NCBI GenBank assembly: GCA_034416335.1
Contig: DAOULV010000013.1
Span: 40,946-104,945 of the forward strand
Reading direction: 5' to 3'
DNA: 64,000 nucleotides
Source: MGML01 sp034416335
Lineage (GTDB): Bacteria > Chloroflexota > Dehalococcoidia > Dehalococcoidales > UBA2162
Below, piece by piece: positions 1 through 8,434 of the stretch. Both the position numbers and the translations under genes were made by a program. Within the stretch, counting starts at the first letter, position 1, and every line of letters begins with the position of its first letter. A model generated the notes under the pieces. It did no database searches. It saw only the letters and a list, made by a program, of their open reading frames with translations, and was not told the origin of the DNA.

Positions 1-501
1 GTAAAAAATATCGTAGATTTTTTTCAGCGGGAGCGTTTCTCCCTCGAATTCGACAAGCTCTGCCGGCGGATTATCGACCCTTGAATAACGGGTTCCGATA
101 ATCAGCTTGCCATCGGGCTTAGCGTATTTTTCAAGGAGATGGACGGTACTTTCAACACCTCCGAAGTCTTCACCGCATAAGCAGGCGAAATCGAATTTTT
201 CGTCCGTTTTCCATTCAAGCACATCCGCGCAGATAAGCGAGGTGTCCCTGATTTCTGCTGCTTTAAGGCGTTTGTTCCCTTCGTCGATAAATTCCTGGTA
301 TATATCTACTCCGGTCCCTTTAATGCCGAACGCCTCATTCCAGATTTTCAGCATTTCACCATATCCGCAGCAAAGATCGAGAACACTCGAATTTGAGTTC
401 ATTCCCGCCGTGTATCCGATTTCGACAACCTTTTCAACAGGCGTCATGCTGATGAGATGCTGACTGCTTTCGATACTATTAATGATTGCTTTGTAGTCCA
501 T
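1..501 (-). CDS. Class I SAM-dependent methyltransferase (partial)
   Basis: The reading frame starts at ATG 501 behind a GGGGAT ribosome-binding site and stays open to the window edge, so the C-terminus is missing. About 45 residues in is a classic SAM-binding motif I (VLDLCCGYGEM), followed by an acidic motif II (GTGVDIY) after the next strand. This is the Rossmann-like fold of small-molecule methyltransferases; the substrate cannot be read from the sequence. It lies head to tail with the phosphotransferase gene upstream. The family assignment is firm, the specific function unknown. Confidence 0.8.
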   Translation of the reverse strand, partial: MDYKAIINSIESSQHLISMTPVEKVVEIGYTAGMNSNSSVLDLCCGYGEMLKIWNEAFGIKGTGVDIYQEFIDEGNKRLKAAEIRDTSLICADVLEWKTDEKFDFACLCGEDFGGVESTVHLLEKYAKPDGKLIIGTRYSRVDNPPAELVEFEGETLPLKKIYDIFY

Positions 502-562
502 TTTGTTATCCCCTTCATTGTTTTCCGATTAATAGAAAACACCCGTAATACAGCGGATATAT

Positions 563-1474
563 TTAATTATCGTTTCCTCCGGTTATCTGGCTTATCCGTT
601 GTATGAAATCTGCGGCGATTTCTAACTCTTTTAGTGCAAAATCTAAATCTCCATGACCTCTGAGAGCGTAGTCCAGATTACCTAATGTAGACATTAGCGT
701 ACGAGCGATTAGTGCCAGGCCGAATGATTTCAGGTCGGACTTTTTATCGATATGATCCATCACGTAGATTAAAGTTGGCTCACGGGTCCCTCTGAATAAC
801 GCAGGAATACAGACAAATGAAGCCAGATCCCAGTATATGGGCATCAATGATACATCCTCAAAGTCCATCCAGATCCATCCTTTATTGCAGGGAAACAGGT
901 TTCCCACATTGGCATCTCCATGACAGGGAATCAGCGAGTCGCGTTCGAGTCGCATCTTCTCATTGACTCCTTGAAATATACCCAGCAGTGTTTGCACACG
1001 CTGATCGGGGTAGTCTTGCAATCTGACAGCCGATTTACAGGTTCTCTCCCAGATACCAAACACCGGAAGTTCTCCCGGATAGTCTTTCATCGCGTCTGAC
1101 AGGCTGCTTACCAACTCTACAGCTTCAACCGGTGAAGGACGGGGTAATTGTTCTCGAGGTTCAAATTTCCAGAATGTCATCCAGGTACCAGCGATATTAT
1201 GCGGTCCTGCATCAATAATGTCCGCAGGTAATAAGACCGGTACACCCCTTGTTTGAAGATGATATGCTACCTGCAACTCTCGGTCCAGTATCTGATATGC
1301 CAGATCCGGATCTTCCTTTGAAAGAACAGTAGCTATCCGGGCTACAACCGGATAAGGAGCCAGGTGAATACTCAAGTTACCACCGTTATTAAGCTCGATT
1401 GTTGTAATTTTAGTTAAACCATGATTCTCAGCTATTAATAACACTTGTGAAACTAGTTCATTTTTTTCAGACAT
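563..1474 (-). CDS. Aminoglycoside/macrolide-type phosphotransferase family protein
   Basis: A 303-residue protein of the APH/choline-kinase fold. The catalytic loop HGDANVGNLF lies at residues 185-194 and the metal-binding DFED at 204-207, as in enzymes that phosphorylate antibiotics or small alcohols. The start at 1474 has an AGGAG site. The nearest upstream signals on this strand are a strong promoter, a short Met-started reading frame and an intrinsic terminator, an arrangement typical of ribosome-stalling attenuators of antibiotic-resistance genes. That context suggests a ribosome-targeting antibiotic as substrate, but this is inference; another hydroxyl-bearing metabolite is possible. 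Confidence 0.75.
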   Translation of the reverse strand: MSEKNELVSQVLLIAENHGLTKITTIELNNGGNLSIHLAPYPVVARIATVLSKEDPDLAYQILDRELQVAYHLQTRGVPVLLPADIIDAGPHNIAGTWMTFWKFEPREQLPRPSPVEAVELVSSLSDAMKDYPGELPVFGIWERTCKSAVRLQDYPDQRVQTLLGIFQGVNEKMRLERDSLIPCHGDANVGNLFPCNKGWIWMDFEDVSLMPIYWDLASFVCIPALFRGTREPTLIYVMDHIDKKSDLKSFGLALIARTLMSTLGNLDYALRGHGDLDFALKELEIAADFIQRISQITGGNDN

Positions 1475-1590
1475 TATGATAACTCCTTATAAGAATTGAA
1501 AATTAATTAATGATAATCGGAAGGTTAAGGAAGAACCGTAGACGGATCACAACCACGATATCAGGTGATACGGAATTAACATTTCTCAAT

Positions 1591-1616
1591 AAAAAAACCG
1601 CTCCCGGTGGAGCGGT
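1591..1616 (-). terminator. Intrinsic terminator in the phosphotransferase leader
   Basis: An 8-bp perfect stem (ACCGCTCC / GGAGCGGT) with a four-base loop is followed on the minus strand by seven T residues. It sits between the short leader reading frame and the phosphotransferase gene, so it would stop most leader transcripts before the gene. Confidence 0.85.
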
Positions 1617-1641
1617 GTATAGTCTTATGCGACATTGGAGA

Positions 1642-1707
1642 CTAGGTATCCCTTAACCAACCGAGGTATGACATTATAATGATGGGTTCGTTCATTTCAG
1701 TTTTCAT
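1642..1707 (-). CDS. Putative leader peptide (21 aa) of the phosphotransferase attenuator
   Basis: A 21-codon reading frame begins with MKTEMNEP and ends with YLGWLRDT, then TAG. It has a strong ribosome-binding site (GAGGGGG, eight bases before the ATG) and lies just downstream of a good promoter and just upstream of the intrinsic terminator at 1591-1616. Translation or stalling here could change folding of the leader: GGTTAAGG inside the frame is complementary to CCTTAACC located beyond the terminator. The peptide resembles no leader I can name. Existence is supported by the three aligned signals, not by homology. Confidence 0.55.
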   Translation of the reverse strand: MKTEMNEPIIIMSYLGWLRDT

Positions 1708-1765
1708 TTATCACACCCCCTCACGAGATTTACTTTCAATCATTATATGCATTAAGTATGCAGTA

Positions 1766-1794
1766 TTTATATCATTATTAAACAGATATGTAAA
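1766..1794 (-). promoter_or_regulatory. Sigma70-type promoter of the phosphotransferase leader
   Basis: Read on the minus strand: TTTACA, a 17-base spacer, TATAAA. It lies about 60 bases before the leader peptide start. From here to 1926 no gene is seen. Confidence 0.6.
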
Positions 1795-1918
1795 GGTGTA
1801 AAACAATGTTTAATAATGGTTCATCGACTAACTAATGTTAGACATCCTTCAGGATTCTTTCTAGTTTCGTAAAGAAATAAGTTTTAACAATGCAGCTTAA
1901 GGATAAAAAAATCGTTAT

Positions 1919-1943
1919 ATCAGGATTTACTGTAAATCCTGAT
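1919..1943 (-). terminator. Hairpin overlapping the end of the 2TM gene
   Basis: An 11-bp perfect inverted repeat (ATCAGGATTTA / TAAATCCTGAT, three-base loop) contains the stop codon. On the minus strand it is followed seven bases later by a T run, so it is a weak or atypical intrinsic terminator. Confidence 0.45.
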
Positions 1944-2220
1944 TCCTTTTTATCTTCGCTGCCTCCCTTTCGATAGCCTCTTTATCGCCCCTTCCGGGAA
2001 GTATGAACACCTGGACGAAATTAACCAGTACAAAAAACCCCCATATACACAGAGGCCATAAGAACCAGAGATACCCTCCGTTACTTGTCAGAGCCCAAAC
2101 GATGATCAGTACAACATTGACCGTTACCCAGGCTCCAAGATTGCCGTAGAATCCCTTTTTCGCTTCTACTCTTTTCTTCGCCTGTTCATATATCTCTTCC
2201 TCTGTCATCTGATATGGCAT
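1927..2220 (-). CDS. 2TM domain-containing membrane protein
   Basis: A 97-residue protein: a charged N-terminus (EEEIYEQAKKRVEAKKGF), two hydrophobic helices (about residues 28-45 and 50-74) joined by a short Gly/Asn/Gly turn, and a charged C-terminal tail. This is the layout of the small 2TM family, often found alone or fused to histidine kinases; the biochemical role is unknown. The start has a GGAGGGGA site. It stands alone in the accessory left part of the window. Confidence 0.75.
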   Translation of the reverse strand: MPYQMTEEEIYEQAKKRVEAKKGFYGNLGAWVTVNVVLIIVWALTSNGGYLWFLWPLCIWGFFVLVNFVQVFILPGRGDKEAIEREAAKIKRNQDLQ

Positions 2221-2421
2221 TCGTCCCCTCCTTTTGATTCATTGAAACAATAGGAACTTCAATATCATTGAGTATATTTTGGGAGAATAATTAAGTCAAT
2301 AAATGTTCAACAAATATCGGAATCATTGTCCGGTGATGCGTATAGCTATTTGATACCGTTTGTTTTCAACGTTAGTAGTATACAGTAGCTACTGAAAAAG
2401 CATATAAATTCTTAAAATATT

Positions 2422-3294
2422 CTAACCTAGAAAATGTGGAACGTTAAAACCTCCAGCAGCATAAACTATATTTCCAGTTAGCCAATGAGATTGTTTGGAT
2501 GCAAGAAATACAATAACATCTGCAATATCATCCGGAAGCCCTATTCGCCCTAGAGGAGTTCGTTTAGCTAAACTCTCTTCGCCTTCTGGTGAAATATAAC
2601 CGGTCTGTGTAGCTCCCGGGCAAACCACATTGGCTGTTATACCGTATTTTCCAAGTTCCGTAGCTGCTGATAGTGTATAAGAGACCAAAGCCTGTTTACT
2701 TGCTGCATAGCTAATATTTCGTCCATGTGATCTCGTGGTTGTTAAACTTATGATACGTCCCCACTCTGGATTTCGCTTAAGGAAACGCAGCGTGTATTCT
2801 TCTATCATGAGAGAACCGCCGCGGGCATTTACAGCTAAATGCCGATCAATAGTATCGGCGGATATTGGCGCAACTGGAAATTCTGTACCTCCAACCGAGT
2901 TTGTATCGAATGTATCGAACTCTTCGTGAGTATGATTAATAATGAGAATATCAACAGGTCCGAGTTGCCTTTCGCAATAATCAAATAACTTGGGTATATT
3001 TTCAGTGAATCCAAGATCAATTTCCAAACAAGCAGCTATCCCACCCTCTTGTTTTATTTCGGAAACGATTTTCTCCCCAGGTTGTTGCTGTAAGGCAGTA
3101 TATAACGCTTCTCCTCCAATACCCTTTTTAATAGCAAGCGATAATTGATTCTCCGGAAACTCAGAAGGTGAAGTGAAATAAGCTATGAAAACCTTTGTCC
3201 CTTGTGCAGCTAATTTTTTTGCCGTCGCAGCGCCGATACCGTGATTTGCACCGGTGATTAATACGACTTTATTTTCTAATTCTGGATTAATCAT
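2422..3294 (-). CDS. Short-chain dehydrogenase/reductase
   Basis: A classical-type SDR of 290 residues. The start at 3294 was chosen because it has an AAAGGAG site and puts the dinucleotide-binding TGANHGIG at residues 14-21; a longer frame upstream would add an implausible hydrophobic N-terminus. The catalytic Tyr and Lys are in YAASK (196-200), Asn in NARGG (about 156). Between beta-2 and beta-3 there is an unusually long segment (about residues 40-75), seen in some SDR subgroups. NAD(P)-dependent alcohol/ketone oxidoreductase; substrate unknown. Base composition is more AT-rich than the core genes to the right. Confidence 0.85.
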   Translation of the reverse strand: MINPELENKVVLITGANHGIGAATAKKLAAQGTKVFIAYFTSPSEFPENQLSLAIKKGIGGEALYTALQQQPGEKIVSEIKQEGGIAACLEIDLGFTENIPKLFDYCERQLGPVDILIINHTHEEFDTFDTNSVGGTEFPVAPISADTIDRHLAVNARGGSLMIEEYTLRFLKRNPEWGRIISLTTTRSHGRNISYAASKQALVSYTLSAATELGKYGITANVVCPGATQTGYISPEGEESLAKRTPLGRIGLPDDIADVIVFLASKQSHWLTGNIVYAAGGFNVPHFLG

Positions 3295-3581
3295 TTTTTC
3301 TCCTTTATCGAAAAGATTTGTAATAATTGGAAAACAAAAAACCAACAAAGCCTGAAAGAAGAATAAATGACTTTCGATCACGAAAAGGGGAAAGTTATTC
3401 CTCCGTTTCGTCGAGTAACATATTATGGCTTTATTGGTTGATTTAAATTCGCATTGGATTAATCCAGTTAATATGGTTTCATACTACTAAATATAAGCAG
3501 AATATACAACACTGATTCAGATATTAATCAATCATCGGGATGTCGGCGTGGACGTAGAAGAATAATAATCCCTTTCCGCCT

Positions 3582-4160
3582 TTAGCCGGAAAAATACTGG
3601 AGGGCGAGTTTTATCTTTTCTTCGAGGGGCATTTCATCGGGAGGAAGGGCTGCTACAGCGCGGCTGGCTTCGGCGAGTGAATAACCGAGCGATGTAAGGG
3701 CGGCAACCACCTCGGCGTTTTCTTCGGCAAGCTGTGCCGCCGGGGCTGAAATCAGCCCGGTGCTTATCTTGTCCTTGAGTTCCAGGACAATCCGGTTAGC
3801 CATCTTCTTGCCGATTCCCGGGATTGCCGTCAGGAGATCTATATTCTCGGTGGCTATCGCGGTGCTGACCTGCTCGACACTCATCGATGAAAGCATAGCC
3901 ATGGCAAGCTTCGGACCAAGACCGGAAACTCCTATCAGAACCTGGAATAATTCCAGTTCGCCGTCGGTAGCGAATCCGTAAAGGGTCATACTGTCCTCGC
4001 GCACGACCAGTTGGGTCAGCAGGTCGACGTCGTGACCGACCGCTCCCAGGTTACCGATGGTGGAGGTGGGCATATAAACGAGGAAGCCGACACCGTTGAC
4101 GTTTATGATGGCGGAATCGGTACCGAGTGTTTCCAGTTTACCGTGAAGGCTGGCTATCAT
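3582..4160 (-). CDS. ruvA: Holliday junction branch migration protein RuvA
   Basis: 192 residues beginning MIASLHGKLE, the usual RuvA N-terminus; an upstream in-frame Met overlaps ruvC and lacks this fit. The N-terminal OB domain is followed by two helix-hairpin-helix motifs (SGLGPKLAMAML and PGIGKKMANRIV) that grip the DNA backbone, and a C-terminal three-helix domain that would bind RuvB. RuvA tetramers hold four-way junctions for RuvB-driven branch migration. It is the third gene of yebC-ruvC-ruvA, 13 bases after ruvC; no ruvB is in the window. Confidence 0.95.
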   Translation of the reverse strand: MIASLHGKLETLGTDSAIINVNGVGFLVYMPTSTIGNLGAVGHDVDLLTQLVVREDSMTLYGFATDGELELFQVLIGVSGLGPKLAMAMLSSMSVEQVSTAIATENIDLLTAIPGIGKKMANRIVLELKDKISTGLISAPAAQLAEENAEVVAALTSLGYSLAEASRAVAALPPDEMPLEEKIKLALQYFSG

Positions 4161-4173
4161 TTTTCTCCTTAAA

Positions 4174-4665
4174 TCACTGCCGCAGCAGGTTATCCACATG
4201 TGACTCGCTCAGGTGGCACAGCGCCACTGCCAGAGCGTCGGCGGCGTCGTTCGGTTCGGGCACGCAGTCGAGGTTAAGCTGAAGTCTCACCATTTCCTGC
4301 ACCTGCTCCTTGGAACTTGCTCCGTAACTCGTCACACGCTGCTTGATATGGGCAGGAGCATATTCGTACGACGGTATTCCCCGATTTGCCGCCGAAAGTA
4401 TCGCGACCGCCTGCGCCCGGCCTATAGCGAGAGCCGTCCTGGCGTTTTTAGCGACGAACGGTTCTTCTACCGCGATAACGTCGGGGGAGGAAGCAGCGAT
4501 TATCTCAGACAGTTTATTATAAATGAAACTCAAACGCTCCCCGATGGGGGAGCGCGCCGGTGGTTTTATCACACCGCAATCGATATAAACCGGTTCGCCA
4601 TTGCTGCTCTCGATAACTCCGTATCCCATGGCGACGGTTCCCGGGTCGATACCTAATATTCTCAT
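4174..4665 (-). CDS. ruvC: Crossover junction endodeoxyribonuclease RuvC
   Basis: 164 residues starting MRILGIDPGT with an AAAGGAG site; the longer frame upstream runs into yebC and is rejected. RuvC is a dimeric RNase H-fold resolvase that cuts Holliday junctions. The acidic metal-binding residues are visible: Asp in IDPGT (residue 7), Glu in VEEPF (about 67) and Asp in the C-terminal PNDAADALAVA. It lies between yebC and ruvA and is presumably co-transcribed with them. Confidence 0.95.
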   Translation of the reverse strand: MRILGIDPGTVAMGYGVIESSNGEPVYIDCGVIKPPARSPIGERLSFIYNKLSEIIAASSPDVIAVEEPFVAKNARTALAIGRAQAVAILSAANRGIPSYEYAPAHIKQRVTSYGASSKEQVQEMVRLQLNLDCVPEPNDAADALAVALCHLSESHVDNLLRQ

Positions 4666-4696
4666 AATCTCCTTTATTTTACGGTTGAACGATCCG

Positions 4697-5446
4697 CTAT
4701 ACTTCGAACTTTTCCAGCACATCGTCGGTAAAATTAACGTTGCTGGATACGAGCTGGACTTCATCCAGTTCCTCCAGCTTGTGCAACAGTCTCAGGTTCT
4801 GCAGGGCCGGTTTTTCTTCAAGGTCAAGGGTTGTCTGAGGAATCATGGATACTTCGGACGAGTCTATGGGAATCCCGTCTTCCTCCAGTTTTTCCCTGAC
4901 CGCCATAAAATCTTCGGGCATTGTGTAGATTTCTATATAGTCTCCTTCTATCTTAACGTCCTCAGCTCCGGCATCTATCGCCTGGAGGGCAAGTTCTTCC
5001 GGGTCGTTCTCACCGGCTGTTAATACAATCAGTCCCTTGGACTCGAAAAGCCAGGCGACACAGCCGCTTTCGCCAAGGTTTCCGCCGTTGCGGGAAAACA
5101 GGTTACGTACATCCTGGACGGTCCGGTTCCGGTTATCGCTCAGCGCCTGTACCAGTATGGCGGCTCCGCTGGGTCCGTAACCTTCGAGGACCATTTCCGT
5201 GAGTGCAGCCCCATCTGTTTCTCCGCTGCCCCGTTTGATAGCCCGCTCGATATTATCGAGCGGCATGTTGCTGTCACGGGCTTTCTGAACGGCAAGGCGG
5301 AGACGGAAGTTGGTATCCGGACTGGCCCCCCCCTGTCTTACCGCGACAATTATTTCACGGGTGAGTTTGGTAAAGAGCTGCCCTCTCCTGGCGTCGGCAA
5401 CTCCCTTCTGGTGTTTGATTGAAGCCCATTTAGAATGCCCTGACAT
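4697..5446 (-). CDS. YebC/PmpR family DNA-binding/translation factor
   Basis: 249 residues opening with the family signature MSGHSKWASIKHQKG, with GAGGAG upstream. The three-domain YebC fold was long described as a transcriptional regulator; members have also been linked to translation of difficult sequences such as proline runs. It is the first gene of the yebC-ruvC-ruvA operon, a common bacterial arrangement, and has its own promoter 40-70 bases upstream. Confidence 0.92.
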   Translation of the reverse strand: MSGHSKWASIKHQKGVADARRGQLFTKLTREIIVAVRQGGASPDTNFRLRLAVQKARDSNMPLDNIERAIKRGSGETDGAALTEMVLEGYGPSGAAILVQALSDNRNRTVQDVRNLFSRNGGNLGESGCVAWLFESKGLIVLTAGENDPEELALQAIDAGAEDVKIEGDYIEIYTMPEDFMAVREKLEEDGIPIDSSEVSMIPQTTLDLEEKPALQNLRLLHKLEELDEVQLVSSNVNFTDDVLEKFEV

Positions 5447-5485
5447 AGTCGATTCTCCTCTGCCAGACAGTAGATATATTGGTTA

Positions 5486-5514
5486 ATTTTAGCATTTATG
5501 GGTTTGGCGGTAAA
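5486..5514 (-). promoter_or_regulatory. Promoter of yebC-ruvC-ruvA
   Basis: On the minus strand TTTACC, 17 bases, TAAAAT, ending 40 bases before the yebC start. Confidence 0.5.
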
Positions 5515-5668
5515 GAGGTGACAGGTTGATATATCCGTATAGATTGCCACGTTCCAACTGTACCGGAACTGGCAATGCCCCGCCCTCGCTAACGGCGGAC
5601 AAGCAGGTGTGGCAACAAATATGATTGAGTAAAATATTATGAGATGATACTTAATCGGTACGATGGAA

Positions 5669-5697
5669 TTGACATACCGCCTTTCTGCGATTAAAAT
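5669..5697 (+). promoter_or_regulatory. Promoter of the sugar-nucleotide enzyme
   Basis: TTGACA, 17 bases, TAAAAT; the ATG of the gene follows 24 bases later, preceded by GGAGG. Confidence 0.7.
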
Positions 5698-5720
5698 CAG
5701 CCCAAGCGGAGGTTCAGGAT

Positions 5721-6944
5721 ATGGCAGTAAGTGCAGTGATAATTGCAGCCGGTGAAGGGAAGCGGATGCGGCCGCTTACTCATAACATGCCGAAGGTTAT
5801 GCTGCCTGTCGCCGGTAAACCCATTCTCCAGCACCTTCTTGAAGAGATGAAAAAAGCCGGTATCGGTGAATATGTATTCGTGACCGGCTACTGCGAGGAT
5901 AAGGTACGCGAACATTTCGGAGCGGGCGAGAAGTGGGGGGTGAAAATAGAGTATATTACTCAGACCGAACCGGCAGGTACCGCCGATGCCGTCAGAGTAG
6001 CTGAGAAAAAGGCCAGCGGGAATTTCCTGATGGCTAACGGCGATATTATTATCGATTCTGCCGACATTAAAGCCCTTGCCGGAAGTCCGGATAATGCGAT
6101 GAGCCTTTACGAGGTTGATAACCCCGAGGGACTGGGGACAGTTGAAATCGAAGGGGATTCGGTTAAACGTATCCACGAGAAAGTGGAGAATCCGCCTTCC
6201 AGGCTGGCTAACGCGGGGCTATATTTTTTCACGCAGGACATTTTCAGGGCGATATCACAGACTCCTCTGTCACCGAGGAGTGAATACGAACTGACAGATT
6301 CGGTTCAGTGGCTGGTCGACAATAATATAAAGGTAGCTTACCAAAAGCTGGACAGATGGCTGGATACAAGCTATCCCTGGGATTTATTGGAGGCTAATGA
6401 ATACCTCCTGGCAGGTCTTCAGTCCAATATTCAGGGCGAGATTGAAGAACATGCGGTCCTCAAAGGCGCGGTAAGTGTCGGGAAGGGCAGTGTTATCAGG
6501 TCGGGCTCGTATATCACCGGCCCTGTCGTAATCGGTGAAAGCTGCGTTATCGGTCCGAACTGCTATATCCGTCCTAGTACGATGATAGGGAACGGCTGCC
6601 ACATAGGGGCCGCGGTGGAAGTAAAGAACTCCATAATAATGAATGGAAGTAAAGTCCCGCACCTTAACTACGTAGGAGACAGTGTAATCGGTGAAGACTG
6701 CAACCTCGGAGCAGGAACGAAGATAGCTAATCTCAAGCTGAATAATCAGAATATTTCTGTTGATGGGATTGATACCGGACGGCGTAAACTGGGTGCGATT
6801 ATAGGCGACAACGTGGAAACGGGAATCAACTCATCTATCAACGTGGGCACGATAATAGGCAGCGGTACGCGTATCGGTCCCGGGGCTCTTGTCAGCGGGA
6901 ATGTTCCTGCAAAATCAAGGGTATTCCTGCGAAAAAGCAATTGA
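5721..6944 (+). CDS. Bifunctional sugar-1-phosphate nucleotidyltransferase/acetyltransferase (GlmU-like)
   Basis: 407 residues in two halves. The N-terminal nucleotidyltransferase domain has the signature AAGEGKRMRPLTHNMPK and catalytic GDIII aspartate region near residue 107. From about residue 235 the hexapeptide repeats (for example VIGESCVIGPNCYI) form a left-handed beta-helix as in acyltransferases. This architecture matches the archaeal-type bifunctional GlmU, which makes UDP-GlcNAc from GlcN-1-P; glucose-1-phosphate thymidylyltransferase-like activity is an alternative. Single gene with its own promoter. Confidence 0.82.
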   Translation: MAVSAVIIAAGEGKRMRPLTHNMPKVMLPVAGKPILQHLLEEMKKAGIGEYVFVTGYCEDKVREHFGAGEKWGVKIEYITQTEPAGTADAVRVAEKKASGNFLMANGDIIIDSADIKALAGSPDNAMSLYEVDNPEGLGTVEIEGDSVKRIHEKVENPPSRLANAGLYFFTQDIFRAISQTPLSPRSEYELTDSVQWLVDNNIKVAYQKLDRWLDTSYPWDLLEANEYLLAGLQSNIQGEIEEHAVLKGAVSVGKGSVIRSGSYITGPVVIGESCVIGPNCYIRPSTMIGNGCHIGAAVEVKNSIIMNGSKVPHLNYVGDSVIGEDCNLGAGTKIANLKLNNQNISVDGIDTGRRKLGAIIGDNVETGINSSINVGTIIGSGTRIGPGALVSGNVPAKSRVFLRKSN

Positions 6945-7052
6945 TTATTTTTACGCTTTCCAGTTAGATGTAGAGATATACCGGTGAATTATTACCAACC
7001 TGCATTTTTCACAAGATAGAAGGTATTGTCCAATTTTGATTATGATTCTCGG

Positions 7053-7238
7053 TTCACCCCCTTAATCCCCCTCAAACAGTTGCCGTATTCAGCAGGAATA
7101 TTCCGATTGTTTGAGGGGGAAAGAGTTTGAGAGAGGGGCTTCGCCCCTCTCTCTTATTTACTACCCCTTTCCGGCCAGAAAAGTCTTCCGTTCACCGTAG
7201 ATGGTTCTGGTCGGAAAGGGGGCAGGGGGTAAGGTGAA
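7053..7238. repeat. Nested palindromic element
   Basis: Most of the gene-free stretch 6945-7545 is occupied by a set of inverted repeats: TCCCCCTCAAACA (7066-7078) with TGTTTGAGGGGGA (7108-7120); a GC-rich hairpin at 7129-7153 around CTTCG; and CCCTTTCCGGCCAGAA (7165-7180) with TTCTGGTCGGAAAGGG (7205-7220). The outer ends TTCACCCCCTTA and TAAGGTGAA are imperfectly complementary. No transposase frame is present. It may be a non-autonomous mobile element, and the central hairpin could terminate transcription from the upstream gene. Confidence 0.5.
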
Positions 7239-7432
7239 TATAAACAACCAGATACAAATAGAAACGTATAAAAAACAGGTTGACAGCACGCTTTTTTACG
7301 TGTTAAACATAGTAGCTCATTGTCAATCATATTACTCGACCTCCGTGCCTTAAGTGACATATTCGCGCTCGATATGCGCGTTAAACGCTGAATATAAAAA
7401 AGAAAAACAGTAAGGAATTTCCACCGAAATAT

Positions 7433-7461
7433 TTGACTTCTCCTTAACTGTAAGATATACT
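7433..7461 (+). promoter_or_regulatory. Promoter of the Wood-Ljungdahl operon
   Basis: TTGACT, 17-base spacer, TATACT, about 85 bases before cooC. It is the only strong promoter seen before the 14-gene operon, in which gene gaps are mostly short. Confidence 0.75.
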
Positions 7462-7489
7462 AGTCAGGGTACGCAGAGGTCAGGTTCAC

Positions 7490-7524
7490 AAGCTGAGTTT
7501 CGCACCCTTGTAGTCTCAGCTTTT
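7490..7524 (+). promoter_or_regulatory. Leader hairpin before the Wood-Ljungdahl operon
   Basis: AAGCTGAG (7490-7497) and CTCAGCTT (7515-7522) form an 8-bp stem with a 17-base loop, followed by TTTTATTAT. It lies between the promoter and cooC and could act as an attenuator. The loop also contains an alternative pairing (ACAAG / CTTGT). No leader peptide with a ribosome-binding site is visible here. Confidence 0.35.
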
Positions 7525-7545
7525 ATTATGTCTGATAGGTAGTAG

Positions 7546-8334
7546 ATGAAGATTGCCATTAGCGGAAAAGGTGGAGTAGGCAAAACTTTACTAACTTCTC
7601 TTCTAGCAAAAATATTCGCTCAGTCCGGATATTCAGTTATCGCTATTGATGCCGACCCCGATGCCAATCTGGCGGCTACTCTCGGGTTTCCAGACCCGGA
7701 TAAAATAACTCCCATTTCGGAGATGTCCGACCTTATCGAAGAAAGGACCGGAGCACGTCCCGGACAATCGGCTCCTTATTTCAAACTCAATCCCAAAGTT
7801 GACGATATCCCGGATAAGTTCGCCATGAAGATGGACGGCATCAGGCTGATGCTGATGGGCAGGGTCAAGAGAGGCGGCGCCGGATGTTACTGTCCCGAAA
7901 GCGCTTTGTTGCAGACACTGATGAGTCACCTTCTTCTTGCCAGAAACGAAGTGGTGATTATGGATATGGAAGCCGGGATAGAGCACCTGGGAAGAGGAAC
8001 GGCAAAGGCGGTAGACAAGCTGATTATCGTAGTCGAACCCGGAAGGCGTAGTATCGAAACTGCAAAAAGTATTAAAGAGCTTGCCTCCGAGATAGGACTT
8101 GAAAACCTCGGGGTTGTAGGAAACAAGGTAAGAAATGAGTCGGACAGGGATTTTCTTATATCGAACCTGTCCGATTTCGATTTTCTGGGGTTTATTCCGT
8201 ACGACCAGGCGGTAATTGAAGCCGACCATGCCGGTCAGTCTCCGATGGAGTCGAGCGAGCAGATAAGAGACGCTGTATCGGACATTTATCAAAAGCTGCT
8301 TTCCAGTGTGGGTAAAACAACGGAAAAAGTATAA
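7546..8334 (+). CDS. cooC: CooC-type CODH/ACS nickel-insertion ATPase (copy 1)
   Basis: 262 residues of the MinD/ParA-like deviant Walker family: GKGGVGKT at residues 8-15, DADPDANLA at 36-44. It carries the Cys-x-Cys pair (C114, C116 in AGCYCPE) that binds nickel in CooC proteins. CooC/AcsF uses ATP to load nickel into the C-cluster of CO dehydrogenase or the A-cluster of acetyl-CoA synthase. First gene of the operon, followed 100 bases later by fhs and then by a second paralogue. Confidence 0.88.
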   Translation: MKIAISGKGGVGKTLLTSLLAKIFAQSGYSVIAIDADPDANLAATLGFPDPDKITPISEMSDLIEERTGARPGQSAPYFKLNPKVDDIPDKFAMKMDGIRLMLMGRVKRGGAGCYCPESALLQTLMSHLLLARNEVVIMDMEAGIEHLGRGTAKAVDKLIIVVEPGRRSIETAKSIKELASEIGLENLGVVGNKVRNESDRDFLISNLSDFDFLGFIPYDQAVIEADHAGQSPMESSEQIRDAVSDIYQKLLSSVGKTTEKV

Positions 8335-8434
8335 AAAAGGAATAACGGGGCAGTATATACTGCCTCTTCTGATTACCTGTTAGCAGGCATAACGGGAATC
8401 TTAAATAGAATGCAATAATTTATAAGGAGGCTTT

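Noticed and set aside
7154..7360. 68-residue reading frame on the minus strand
   Set aside because: It overlaps the palindromic element, has no ribosome-binding site and no protein-like pattern.
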